A stretch of 64,000 bases of DNA from Streptomyces nodosus (GTDB lineage: Bacteria > Actinomycetota > Actinomycetes > Streptomycetales > Streptomycetaceae): assembly GCF_008704995.1 (NCBI RefSeq), contig NZ_CP023747.1, positions 7,040,001 through 7,104,000 of the forward strand, read 5' to 3'. Shown here piece by piece: positions 16,679-24,375 of the stretch. Under the pieces are notes generated by a model, which was not told the origin of the DNA, did not search any database, and saw only the letters and a list, made by a program, of their open reading frames with translations. A program made the position numbers and the translations under genes. How positions within the stretch are numbered: the stretch's first letter is position 1; each line of letters starts with the position of its first letter.

Positions 16679-16827
16679 AGATGCAAGGGAGACTGTCCTC
16701 CGCAATCTCCGGCCCGCGCCTTCCCCCAGGGGCGCCCTCGGTCTGTGCCCGGCCGGAGCGACCCGAACCGCGGCGGCCACCGTTCGCCGGGCCCGTACGA
16801 CTTGACGCATTGGGAGATCTGACACTG

Positions 16828-17781
16828 ATGCACACCGACCTCGTGGCCGCGCTCGACATCGGCGGAACCAAGATCGCCGGAGGGCTGGTGGACGGCCACG
16901 GCCGGATCCTGCTGTGCGCGCAGCGTCCGACGCCCGCCCAGGAGGACGGCGACACCGTGATGGGGGCCGTGGAGGACGTCATGGCGGAGTTGGAGTCCTC
17001 TCCTCTCTGGGAACGGACGGGTGCCGTCGGCATCGGAAGCGCGGGTCCCGTGGACGCCTCCGCGGGGACGGTCAGCCCGGTCAACGTACCGGGCTGGCGG
17101 GACTATCCGCTGGTGGGGCGGGTCCGGGCCGTGACGGGCGGGCTGCCCGTCGAACTGATCGGCGACGGAGTGGCCATCACCGCCGCGGAGCACTGGCAGG
17201 GCGCGGCCCGCGGCCATGACAACGCGCTGTGCATGGTGGTGTCCACCGGCGTCGGCGGCGGTCTGGTCCTGGGCGGACGCCTGCACCCGGGGCCGACCGG
17301 CAACGCGGGGCATATCGGGCACATCAGCGTCGACCTGGACGGCGATTCCTGCCCCTGTGGGGCGCGCGGCTGTGTGGAACGCCTCGCCAGCGGGCCGAAC
17401 ATCGCCCGCCGCGCCCTGGAGGGCGGCTGGCTGCCCGGCCCCGACGGGGACACCTCGGCCGCCGCGGTGGCCGCCGCCGCCCGTGCCGGTGATCCGGTGG
17501 CCGTGGCCTCCTTCGCACGGGCCGCCCAGGCACTGGCCGCCGGCATCGCCGCGACCGCGACGCTCGTCGAGATCGACATCGCGGTGATCGGCGGGGGAGT
17601 GGGCAAGGCGGGAGAGGTGCTCCTCGCGCCCCTCCGCAAGGCCCTGGCCGACTACGCCACCCTCTCCTTCGTGCGGAACCTGGAGGTCGCCCCGGCCCAG
17701 ATGGGCACGGACGCCGGCCTGGTGGGAGCGGCGGCGGCAGCCCTGGGGCAGCGGACCGGCACGCTGGCGGCGGGGGTCTGA
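16828..17781 (+). CDS. ROK family sugar kinase
   Basis: A 317-residue ROK protein without a DNA-binding domain, so a kinase such as a glucokinase or N-acetylhexosamine kinase. It shows the phosphate motif LDIGGTK (residues 9-15), the zinc cluster CPCGARGC (Cys175, Cys177, Cys182) after GHIGHIS, and the later IAVIGGGVGKAGE. ATG 16828 has GGGAG about 10 nt upstream; the longer open frame overlaps the shared regulatory region. It is transcribed away from the LacI gene and is probably controlled by it. The exact sugar is not determinable. Confidence 0.88.
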   Translation: MHTDLVAALDIGGTKIAGGLVDGHGRILLCAQRPTPAQEDGDTVMGAVEDVMAELESSPLWERTGAVGIGSAGPVDASAGTVSPVNVPGWRDYPLVGRVRAVTGGLPVELIGDGVAITAAEHWQGAARGHDNALCMVVSTGVGGGLVLGGRLHPGPTGNAGHIGHISVDLDGDSCPCGARGCVERLASGPNIARRALEGGWLPGPDGDTSAAAVAAAARAGDPVAVASFARAAQALAAGIAATATLVEIDIAVIGGGVGKAGEVLLAPLRKALADYATLSFVRNLEVAPAQMGTDAGLVGAAAAALGQRTGTLAAGV

Positions 17782-17889
17782 GCCCGCGCCGGGGCCGGGC
17801 GGCGGTGGCTTTGAACGGCTGTCCCTCGACCTGGGCGCCCGCAGGGAGTCGCGGTGCGGCGTTGCCGATGGGGGACCGGGCTGATCGGC

Positions 17890-18300
17890 CTACGCGGGCA
17901 GGTTCAGTTGCCAGGAGACGCCGAACCGGTCGTTGATCCAGCCGAACTTGGTGCTGAAGCCGTAGTTTCCCAGCGGCATGAGCTCCGTGCCGTCTTCGAC
18001 GAGGGCCGTGTAGAGACGGTCGATTTCGGCCTCGTTCTCGCACTGCACAAAGAGCGAGATCGCGGGAGTGAAGGTGAAGTCGTGCTTCAGCGGGCTGTCG
18101 ATGCACATGAGTTGCTGGCCGGCGAGCGAGAACGTCGCGTGCTGCACGCTTCCTTCCTTGCCGGGACCCTCGGCGCCATAGCGGGTCATGCTGACGACCT
18201 CGGCGTCGTCGAAGAGCGAGACATAGGAGGCCATCGCCTCCTCGGCGTTGCCCTCGAACATCAAGAACGCTGTGACTTTCTGTGACGTTACGATCTTCAT
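17890..18300 (-). CDS. VOC family protein, PhnB/3-demethylubiquinone-type
   Basis: A 136-residue protein of the PhnB-like branch of the VOC superfamily. It begins with TAFLMFEGNAEEAMASYVSL, contains FSLAGQQLMCIDSP and ends with FGWINDRFGVSWQLN, all characteristic of this branch, whose biochemical role is mostly unknown. ATG 18300 has AAGGAG 7 nt upstream. It stands alone between the ROK kinase and a SMI1/KNR4 gene. Confidence 0.87.
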   Translation of the reverse strand: MKIVTSQKVTAFLMFEGNAEEAMASYVSLFDDAEVVSMTRYGAEGPGKEGSVQHATFSLAGQQLMCIDSPLKHDFTFTPAISLFVQCENEAEIDRLYTALVEDGTELMPLGNYGFSTKFGWINDRFGVSWQLNLPA

Positions 18301-18464
18301 GCAGCATGCTCCTTCGGTGCTGTCAGGCAGTCGACCTTGGCTACGGTAGCGCCGGGCCCCCGGGGTCCTCTCGATCCCACCCGTTCCGCCGGGGTACGGC
18401 GACTGGTGCCGGGCAGGAGGAGATGGTGCAGCATCGGCAGATCTTGTTCGGAGGACGGGGAGGT

Positions 18465-19004
18465 ATGGCGTCGTCGCTCGGTCGCCTGAGAGCGCTGCTC
18501 GGCGAACCGGAGCCGTGGGGCCGGGCCAGGGCGCGTCTGTGGACGGCGTCGGAGGACTACCTCGGGGTGGAGCTGCCTTCGGACTACAAGGCGTTCCTGG
18601 ACCTCTACGGTCCGGGGAGCATCGACGGCTACCTGTCGCTGAGTCGGCCTCTGGTAGCCGGCCAGGCCGAGTTGGACCGGTTGTGGTCGTCGGAGGACTG
18701 GCGTCGTGCACGTCTCGGGGCCCCGGAGCTGTATCCGTATCCCTTTCACCCCGATCCCGGAGGTCTCATCTCCTGGGGCTCGGACGAACACGGCAGTGAG
18801 TACTTCTTCCGTCCGGTCGAGCCGGATCCTGACGAGTGGCGCGTCGTCGTCGGCAGCGAGTGCAGCGACTGGTTCGAGACCGCAGGCACCTTCTGTGACT
18901 TCCTGGTGCGCTGTTTCGACCGCCGCGACCGGCCGCCTTTCATGGACCGCGGCTGGCCCAGCACGGGCGCTCGGTACCAGTCCGATGCGTGTTGCGACTC
19001 CTGA
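18465..19004 (+). CDS. SMI1/KNR4 (SUKH) domain protein
   Basis: A 179-residue protein with SMI1/KNR4 features: YLGVELPSDYKAFLDLYGPGSIDGYLSL near the N-terminus, then GLISWGSDEHGSEYFFRPV and a final DWFETAGTFCDFLVRCF. SUKH proteins often serve as immunity proteins against secreted nuclease or deaminase toxins, but no toxin gene is adjacent. ATG 18465 has GGAGG 10 nt upstream. A second SUKH protein lies at 22011-22610, within the same accessory stretch. Confidence 0.8.
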   Translation: MASSLGRLRALLGEPEPWGRARARLWTASEDYLGVELPSDYKAFLDLYGPGSIDGYLSLSRPLVAGQAELDRLWSSEDWRRARLGAPELYPYPFHPDPGGLISWGSDEHGSEYFFRPVEPDPDEWRVVVGSECSDWFETAGTFCDFLVRCFDRRDRPPFMDRGWPSTGARYQSDACCDS

Positions 19005-19092
19005 CAAAGGAGGCTTCCGGACCTCCGGGATTACGGTGTGCCAGTTCCCGTTGATGCCGGCCGAACGGGGCGCGAGCCAGCTCCGCGCGGTC

Positions 19093-19830
19093 TCACATCC
19101 GGGATCTCAGCACGTCGACCTCACAGCCCGGCGCGAACGGGTCGAAACCGTGCTCGGCCAGCCAGCGAACCGCCAGCAGGCTTCGCAACGACCACCACCC
19201 GTGGATCACCTCGAGGTCGACATCGGTGCCGTAGCCGGCGATGACGTCGTCGAGGTGCTCCTCATGCCCGAGCGTCAGGATGGCAAGGTCGAACAGGGCA
19301 TCACCCTGGCCTGCATCGGACCAGTCGATGATGCCCGTGATCTCGTCATCGTCGACGAACACATGAGTGATCTGCAGGTCGCCGTGCGTGAACACGGGGG
19401 TCCATGGCCGGAGTGCGGCCTCGGCGACCCGGCGGTTGCGGGTGACCAGGTCGGCGGGCAGGACGGCGTTGGTCACGAGCCGCTCGCACTCGCCGTCGAG
19501 ATCCGCCGCCAAATCGTCGAGGCGCCGGCCGGGCCAGGGCGGCAACGGCGCATCGTGCAACTTCCGGATGGCCGCACCCGCCGCGGCCCACGCCGCCGGC
19601 GACGCGGTCGACGGCTCGCCGAGCTCGCCCAGCGCCTTCCCCGGGACCGCGGCGATCGCCAGCACGGGCGGCTTGCGCCACAGGACCTTTGGGGTCGGGA
19701 CCGGCGCCAGGGCCATCGCCTCGACCTCGACGTCGATGCGCGCCTGATCGGCGTCCACCTTCAGGAACACGTCGCCGACGCGCAGGGTCGTGCGCTCGGA
19801 GTGGGCGACGACGACTTTGACCTCATCCAT
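19093..19830 (-). CDS. Aminoglycoside phosphotransferase family protein
   Basis: A 245-residue kinase-fold protein of the APH/choline kinase superfamily. The Brenner motif reads THGDLQITHVFVDD (residues 148-161), with His in place of the usual Asn after the catalytic Asp151, and the DFG equivalent is GIIDW (166-170). The N-lobe is short, with an ALxP-type strand KVLWRKPPVLAIAAVPG. Such proteins phosphorylate small molecules or macrolides or aminoglycosides; substrate and resistance role are unknown. Confidence 0.83.
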   Translation of the reverse strand: MDEVKVVVAHSERTTLRVGDVFLKVDADQARIDVEVEAMALAPVPTPKVLWRKPPVLAIAAVPGKALGELGEPSTASPAAWAAAGAAIRKLHDAPLPPWPGRRLDDLAADLDGECERLVTNAVLPADLVTRNRRVAEAALRPWTPVFTHGDLQITHVFVDDDEITGIIDWSDAGQGDALFDLAILTLGHEEHLDDVIAGYGTDVDLEVIHGWWSLRSLLAVRWLAEHGFDPFAPGCEVDVLRSRM

Positions 19831-19959
19831 GAGCGACCAGTATCCCGGGGACGGTTGTCGACGTCGCCGGATTTACCGCGTGCGATAGCGCGGCTGGCCA
19901 TGTCCCGCCACCCGACGGCCTTGTGCGCGACACTTGGGGCGGACGTGACGGATGGAGAT

Positions 19960-20502
19960 TCAGCGCCGGGCGTGACGGATCTTCAATCGTCCGAATCCCA
20001 TGGTCCCGGAGATCCGAATCTTCGGCCCGCCGGGGAGGGAACGCCGCGGGGTCCTGTAGCGCAGGTCCTTCCACTCGGTGCGTACGCCTTCGATGTCGAC
20101 GACCGCGTCGCGAGGCACCGTGATTCTGGCCCCACCGGTTCCGAGTTGCAGCTCTATGTCGACGACCGGATGCTCGATGATCGCCTGGGACAGATCCAGA
20201 TGCACCCTTCCGAATGCGGACTCGACCTTGAGGAGGCGAGGTACCCGCCATAAGCCACGCCGTTGGATCCGTCCGCCGGCGGCGGCGATCGTTGACGTGG
20301 TGTTCGGGTGCTCCGCCGGGAGCGAGGCCAGAGCCGACACGAGCTCGCCGTGCGCCTTGGCGATGAGCACCTGGTGGAGGCGTTCGTCCAACTCCTCATG
20401 GGAGATGAGCCCTTCGGCGTACGCCTCCTGCAGGCGCTGCACGGCCGTGTCGCGGGCGTCTTCGCCGATCAGTTGCGGTGAGTCTTCCGGTAAGGGGGCC
20501 AC
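19960..20502 (-). CDS. DUF1707 SHOCT-like domain protein
   Basis: A 180-residue protein. Residues 12-65 form the DUF1707 domain (IGEDARDTAVQRLQEAYAEG, then LDERLHQVLIAKAHGEL), which is common and often multicopy in actinomycetes. The C-terminal half is a beta-rich region (VHLDLSQAII, ITVPRDAVVDIEG, KIRISGTMGFGRLKI) similar to the LiaF/DUF2154 cell-wall-response domain. No transmembrane helix is seen. It starts with GTG at 20502, 6 nt after a TAGGCT box, so it is probably leaderless. Confidence 0.87.
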   Translation of the reverse strand: MAPLPEDSPQLIGEDARDTAVQRLQEAYAEGLISHEELDERLHQVLIAKAHGELVSALASLPAEHPNTTSTIAAAGGRIQRRGLWRVPRLLKVESAFGRVHLDLSQAIIEHPVVDIELQLGTGGARITVPRDAVVDIEGVRTEWKDLRYRTPRRSLPGGPKIRISGTMGFGRLKIRHARR

Positions 20503-20508
20503 CGTTTC

Positions 20509-20514
20509 AGCCTA
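20509..20514 (-). promoter_or_regulatory. -10 box of a leaderless DUF1707 transcript
   Basis: TAGGCT on the minus strand (AGCCTA on plus) ends 6 nt before the GTG start at 20502, and no ribosome site intervenes. Confidence 0.5.
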
Positions 20515-20600
20515 CTGCCGTGTCGGCAATGATTTGGGACGCTCAGCGCTCGGGTGGGGGTGGCCGACCGGCGGGAAACCGGCACTTCAGGAGACGTGCC

Positions 20601-20680
20601 ACCTGCATGGATTCGAACCCGCGTCCGTGGCTTCGCCGCCCGTGGGCGTGACCCCCGCACGGTTCCGGAGTTGAGCAGGT
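20601..20680 (-). other. tRNA-like sequence, not a functional tRNA
   Basis: Read on the minus strand this 80-nt stretch begins ACCTGC and ends GCAGGT, which pair as a 6-bp acceptor-like stem, and carries GGTTCGAATCC, a typical T-loop. The T-stem beyond it does not pair properly and no D or anticodon arm can be drawn. It may be the decayed end of a tRNA gene left by an integrating element. It occupies the leader of the small secreted-peptide gene on the other strand. Confidence 0.3.
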
Positions 20681-20875
20681 ATGAAGAAGCGCAGCATTCT
20701 CGCCCTTGCGTCCCTCGCCACCGGATTCGTGGTGGCCGCCGTCAGTCCGTCCCACGCCGCCGATCACGAGAGGCTCGGCGATCTGAAGGTGAAGGACACG
20801 CTCGGCGCCGTCGATCACACCCTCACCCATGAGGGCCTCGACGTGGAGGAGGGCACGCTGGGGCAGAACGGCTGA
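20681..20875 (+). CDS. Small secreted peptide of unknown function
   Basis: A 64-residue ORF with a clear Sec signal: MKKR, a hydrophobic core LALASLATGFVVAAV, and a cleavage site after SHA (residue 26 or so). The mature part is about 38 residues, acidic and hydrophilic (LGDLKVKDTLGAVDHTLTHE), without Cys. GGAG lies about 10 nt upstream of the ATG. Streptomycetes carry several such small exported proteins of unknown role. Its leader contains a tRNA-like sequence on the opposite strand. Confidence 0.65.
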   Translation: MKKRSILALASLATGFVVAAVSPSHAADHERLGDLKVKDTLGAVDHTLTHEGLDVEEGTLGQNG

Positions 20876-20931
20876 CGGGAAGCCTGTGTTGTGGCGCCGG
20901 AGTCCCCGACGGCGGGGGCCCGGCGGCGCGG

Positions 20932-21630
20932 TCACTGCAGGATTCCGGCGGCCCGTGCTGCGGCCAGCCAGTCCGGGAACTCGTCCATGAGCTGGTCGTA
21001 CAGATCGGCGTCCGACATCTGCTTCGGGTTGTCGCCCACGGGGAAGAATCCGGCGTTGTCGACGACCCGCTTCTTGGGCACCTCGAGGTTGTCGAGCTTG
21101 CGGAGGAAGTCGAACCGGTCGGGGCCGAAGCCCACGAACTGCCAGAACAGCGGCAGCCGGGCGGCCTTGCACAGCATCTGCTCCGCGGCACGCCGGGAGT
21201 TCGGGCCGCCGTCCGTCTGGAAAATCACGAAAGCGGGATCGGTGCTGCCGGAGTTGAGGTAGTGCTCGATGACCTCGTCCATGGCCGCGAAATAGTTGGT
21301 GGAGCCCATGCGGCCGAGAGCCTTGTGGTGGCGGTCGATGCTGCCCTGATAGTCATCGACGCTGATCTCGATCGCAGGGTGCGCGTCGCTGTCGAAGAAC
21401 ACCGTGGGGACGATCCCGTCGTCGTCCACATTGGCGGACAGGCCCAGCGCCTGCTCGGCAAGGTGCTGCACCGAGCCGTCACGGTAGTAGCGGCTCATGC
21501 TGCGGGACCGGTCGAGAACCAGGTAGACGGCGGCCCTCTGCCCGGCCAGGCCCTGTTTGTGCAGGGAGACGGCGGCGGTCTTGGTGAGATTGACCAGGCC
21601 TGCGGGGACGCGACTGGGGTTGATGAGCAC
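20932..21630 (-). CDS. VWA domain protein, TerF-like
   Basis: A 232-residue von Willebrand factor A domain protein. The metal-ion-dependent adhesion site begins with VYLVLDRSRSMSRYY (DxSxS, near residues 39-43) and continues with the T of GSTNY and the D of FQTDGGPNS. The N-terminal LTKTAAVSLHKQGL is typical of the VWA proteins that accompany tellurite-resistance TerD/TerZ proteins. GTG 21630 has AAGGAG about 9 nt upstream; the frame beyond it is not coding-like. The TerD gene of this window is about 36 kb away. Confidence 0.83.
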   Translation of the reverse strand: MLINPSRVPAGLVNLTKTAAVSLHKQGLAGQRAAVYLVLDRSRSMSRYYRDGSVQHLAEQALGLSANVDDDGIVPTVFFDSDAHPAIEISVDDYQGSIDRHHKALGRMGSTNYFAAMDEVIEHYLNSGSTDPAFVIFQTDGGPNSRRAAEQMLCKAARLPLFWQFVGFGPDRFDFLRKLDNLEVPKKRVVDNAGFFPVGDNPKQMSDADLYDQLMDEFPDWLAAARAAGILQ

Positions 21631-21705
21631 TCGGGCGCTCCTTGTTTCGGGGGCGGTTGGGTGATCGTGCCAGGGTGCCCCAGACGGCGAGGGTGAGGTG
21701 GGCAG

Positions 21706-21795
21706 TTGCCAGTGACCGGGCTGCTCCACGACGTCATCGAGGACACCGACTGGACTGTCGCAAGGCTACGCGCGGCTGGCGTCCCGAACCTTGTC
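21706..21795 (+). pseudogene. Fragment of an HD-domain phosphohydrolase gene
   Basis: About 28 codons read VTGLLHDVIEDTDWTVARLR and then AAGVPN. The HD pair and the EDTDWT string are those of (p)ppGpp hydrolase/HD-family proteins, but no start and no remainder of the domain exist on either side. The sequence after 21795 loses this character. This is a decayed piece of a gene. From 21631 to 22010 nothing else convincing is present; on the minus strand around 21790-21860 a short reading (LIPRLRRVLNIADDK) looks protein-like but has no gene around it. Confidence 0.5.
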
Positions 21796-22010
21796 GTCGG
21801 CAATGTTGAGGACCCGGCGGAGCCGGGGGATGAGGGCGAGGAGCGCGGGCGCGTCGCCCTAGGGTCATCTGAGGCGTGCCATGGAGGTGTTGACCGGACT
21901 GCTGAGGGACACACCGAGCTGAGGAGCATCCCCCAACTGGCCTTAGTGGTCGTCCCGTTTGGCTTTCCATGTGACGTGATGGGCGTCTGTGACTGTCGTG
22001 GCAGGCAGGG

Positions 22011-22610
22011 TTACATGCCGCGCTCAGGCCCGCTCCAGCGCTCTGGCCGTTCGTCTGCGGTCATCGGAAGACGGCGCAGTTGTACCGGGCCGGGATAGAA
22101 GGCTGAGGTGTTGGGGCCGGCCATGTCTTCGCCGACGAGGTAGCGGTAGAGCCATTCGGCGAAGCTCATCTCGTACTGTGCCCAACCGCCTTCGCCGTCT
22201 TCGACCAGGATCCCGGAGAGCATGCCGTCCGCAGCCATGAGGAACAGGGTTTCGCCTCGGTCGGTGCTGGCGATCGGCCACAGTCCGTTGCGGGTACCGA
22301 AGCTCAACTCCGTGAGTCCGAAGAGCAAGCGTGGATCCTCGTCCGGGTCAAGGTCCTCCCAGGAAACCTCGGACCAGGCACGGGCCGTGTCCCGTATCCA
22401 GTCGCCCAGATTCCAGCGTGTGGTCGCGGGGTGGGGCAAGGACAGGTGGCCGTTGAGCTGGATGGGAGCGTACGCGTCCACGAGGGTCTGGTAGTCGGTC
22501 GGCAGCCGGATGCCGAGTTCTGCGTGGAGGCGGTCCCAGGCGGATGGGTTCGCGTAGCGGTTCTGGGCCTGGCCGAGCATTGCCATGACTGCGGGCAAGT
22601 AATCGGTCAT
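22011..22610 (-). CDS. SMI1/KNR4 (SUKH) domain protein
   Basis: A 199-residue protein with the SUKH pattern: WDRLHAELGIRLPTDYQTLV near residues 25-44, followed by LNGHLSLPHP, then FGTRNGLWPIAST and a C-terminal MSFAEWLYRYLVG. ATG 22610 has GAGG 6 nt upstream. It is a second, clearly diverged member beside the one at 18465. In other bacteria such proteins neutralise contact-dependent or polymorphic toxins; here the next sequence is an IS remnant, so a toxin partner may have been lost. Confidence 0.82.
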   Translation of the reverse strand: MTDYLPAVMAMLGQAQNRYANPSAWDRLHAELGIRLPTDYQTLVDAYAPIQLNGHLSLPHPATTRWNLGDWIRDTARAWSEVSWEDLDPDEDPRLLFGLTELSFGTRNGLWPIASTDRGETLFLMAADGMLSGILVEDGEGGWAQYEMSFAEWLYRYLVGEDMAGPNTSAFYPGPVQLRRLPMTADERPERWSGPERGM

Positions 22611-22659
22611 GACGTTCCTCGCTGTTGTGTCGTCTTTGCAGCAGGATCATCCCAGCTCG

Positions 22660-23209
22660 GAGGTCACACTGGTCAGGCTGTCAGCCTGCGATAGCAGATC
22701 AGAGCCGCGGCGATGCCGGAGAATGCCAGGAAATGGTCGGCCTTGCGCTCGTAGCGGCGATGCAGGCGGCGGCACCCGGACAGCCATGCCACACGATCTA
22801 CGGGATCCGGACCCGTCAGGTCCCCCTTTGAGGGCCTCATGTTCACCGAGTCGATCGCGCACCGCGACCAGTCCAGTCCGCCCCGTGCGCCGAGCTCGTC
22901 CAGGACCTGGCGGTGCAGCTTGCCCCACACTCGAGCTCTGCTCCACTCGGTGAAACGACGGTGCGCGGTCGACCCGGACGGCCCGAAGCCCGACGGCAGC
23001 CGCCGCCACGTGCAACCGGTCTTGGCCACGAACACGATGGCAGCCAACACCTGTCGGTCCCCGTAACGACGTCGCCCTCCGCCTTGCCGCCGCACCGGTG
23101 CCGCCGGAACCACCTGCTGGAACAACTCCCACAACGCGTCCGGCACCAGCCGCTCTACCATGGCCATCACGACGGTCAGCCTAGTTCTCAAGCCAGTTGA
23201 GACGACCTC
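22660..23209 (-). mobile_element. Internally deleted IS5-family insertion sequence
   Basis: Related ends are visible as an imperfect inverted repeat: GAGGTCACACTGG reading in from 22660 and GAGGTCGTCTCAACTGG reading in from 23209 on the other strand. The transposase frame within lacks its catalytic centre. Total length is 550 bp, short for an IS of this type. It is directly followed by the second IS of the window. Confidence 0.65.
22673..23167 (-). pseudogene. IS5-family transposase with an in-frame internal deletion
   Basis: The 164-residue reading has a normal N-terminal part (MVERLVPDALWELFQQVVP, then RRRYGDRQVLAAIVFVAKTG and WSRCAIDSVNMRPSKGDLTG, which holds the first catalytic Asp) and a normal C-terminus (WLSGCRRLHRRYERKADHFL, then ICYRRLT). 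The join lies at GPDPVDR/VAWLSGC. The middle, which should hold the second Asp, the DNGYDYDHLR-like region and the catalytic Glu, is missing, roughly 110 residues by comparison with the family as I know it. The frame is kept but the enzyme cannot be active. Confidence 0.75.
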
Positions 23210-23212
23210 TAA
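23210..23212. repeat. Left TAA target-site duplication
   Basis: TAA directly before the left inverted repeat; the same TAA lies directly after the right inverted repeat at 24332-24334. A 3-bp TNA duplication is characteristic of one subgroup of IS5-family elements. Confidence 0.7.
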
Positions 23213-23392
23213 GTGAGCGTTTGGTTCGCTTATCGACCGGTTCATAGTGAATATCAGCGGCCAGGCCGAGCACTCAACCAAGCGATCCGCCGGAAAAATG
23301 GCTTCTGCGACAATCGGCAGACCAGCTATGCGTCGGGTTCCTTACAAGAACTCCTGTCTCGTTTAGAAACCTACCGATTCAAGCGAGATTGA
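23213..23392 (+). CDS. Possible 59-aa ORF in the left arm of the IS
   Basis: A GTG at the first base of the element opens a 59-codon frame ending at TGA 23390-23392. The translation includes VSVWFAYRPVHSEYQRPGRA and, at the end, LQELLSRLETYRFKRD, which looks protein-like. Codon use is A/T-rich and foreign to the host. There is no ribosome site, and it may be a remnant of foreign sequence carried by the IS rather than a gene. Confidence 0.25.
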   Translation: MSVWFAYRPVHSEYQRPGRALNQAIRRKNGFCDNRQTSYASGSLQELLSRLETYRFKRD

Positions 23393-23469
23393 GAACGCAC
23401 GCCCCAGTGCACCGGACACCCCCGCACACGCCCTGCTCACGCCAAATGCCACCGCATACACAGAACGTC

Positions 23470-24303
23470 ATGCAGCCCTCACGGCCCTACCCCAGCGACC
23501 TGTCCGACGCCCGTTGGGAACTCATCCGCCCCACCCTCGAAGCCTGGCGCCAGGCCCGCAACGGCATCCGCAAACCCACCCACGACCTGCGCACGCTGAT
23601 GAACGCCGTCCTCTACGTCGACCGCACCGGCATCCCCTGGCGCTATCTGCCCCACGACTTCCCGCCCCACCAGACCGTCTACGGCTACTTCGCCCACTGG
23701 GAAGCCGACGGCATCTTCGACCAGCTCACCGGCCTGTTACGCAGCAAAGTCCGCCAGACCGAAGGCCGCCCGAGCGAGCCCAGCGCCTGCCTGATCGACA
23801 GCCAGAGCATCAAAACCTCCGCCACCGTCCCTCTCACCAGCCAAGGAATCGACCCGGCCAAGAAAATCATCGGACGCAAGCGACACATCGTCACCGACAC
23901 CCTCGGCCTCCTGCTCGCCGTCGCTGTCACCGCCGCAAGCGTCCACGACTCCGCGGCCGGCACCCAGCTCCTGGCAAGAGTCGCGGAACAACACCCCACC
24001 GTCACCAAAGCCTGGGCCGACAACGGCTACAAGACCAAAGCCGTGGAACACGCCGCCCGCCTCGGCATCGACCTCGAGATCGTCCAACGCGCCCCCAACG
24101 TCCGCGGCTTCCACGTCCTGCCACGCCGCTGGGTCATCGAACGCACCCTCGGCTGGCTCATGCACCACCGCCGCCTGGCCCGCGACTACGAAACCCACCC
24201 CCACCGATCAGCCGCCATGATCCAACTGGCCGCCATCAACCTCATGACCCGCCGCCTGACCAACGAGACCACACCCAACTGGCGTGACAGCCAGGCAAAA
24301 TGA
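23470..24303 (+). CDS. IS5-family transposase, intact
   Basis: A 277-residue DDE transposase. The N-terminal domain has YPSDLSDARWELIRPTLEAW and LRTLMNAVLYVDRTGIPWRY. Catalytic residues are visible: Asp in CLIDSQSIKT, Asp in AWADNGYKTK, and Glu in RRWVIERTLGWLMHHRRLAR. The C-terminus ends 13 bp before the right inverted repeat. ATG 23470 is taken as the start; ATG 23446 is in frame 8 codons earlier. With intact ends and target duplication, the element may still be mobile. Confidence 0.88.
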   Translation: MQPSRPYPSDLSDARWELIRPTLEAWRQARNGIRKPTHDLRTLMNAVLYVDRTGIPWRYLPHDFPPHQTVYGYFAHWEADGIFDQLTGLLRSKVRQTEGRPSEPSACLIDSQSIKTSATVPLTSQGIDPAKKIIGRKRHIVTDTLGLLLAVAVTAASVHDSAAGTQLLARVAEQHPTVTKAWADNGYKTKAVEHAARLGIDLEIVQRAPNVRGFHVLPRRWVIERTLGWLMHHRRLARDYETHPHRSAAMIQLAAINLMTRRLTNETTPNWRDSQAK

Positions 24304-24331
24304 AACAGACATTGGAGAACCAAACGCTCAC

Positions 24332-24334
24332 TAA
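24332..24334. repeat. Right TAA target-site duplication
   Basis: TAA immediately after the right inverted repeat, matching 23210-23212. Confidence 0.7.
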
Positions 24335-24375
24335 GTGTTCGATGAGGAGAGGCGGGTTGGCGAGCCGGTGGCAGC

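Larger units (their letters stand above)
23213..24331 (+). mobile_element. Complete IS5-family insertion sequence, 1,119 bp
   Basis: Perfect 15-bp terminal inverted repeats GTGAGCGTTTGGTTC (23213-23227) and GAACCAAACGCTCAC (24317-24331), flanked by TAA direct repeats, enclose one intact transposase gene. The left subterminal region (23228-23445) is unusually long and much richer in A/T than the rest of the window. The element inserted at the very edge of the deleted IS at 22660-23209. Confidence 0.85.

Noticed and set aside
20601..20680. Functional tRNA gene on the minus strand
   Set aside because: Only the acceptor-like closure and T-loop can be drawn; the T-stem has mismatches, and D and anticodon arms are absent.
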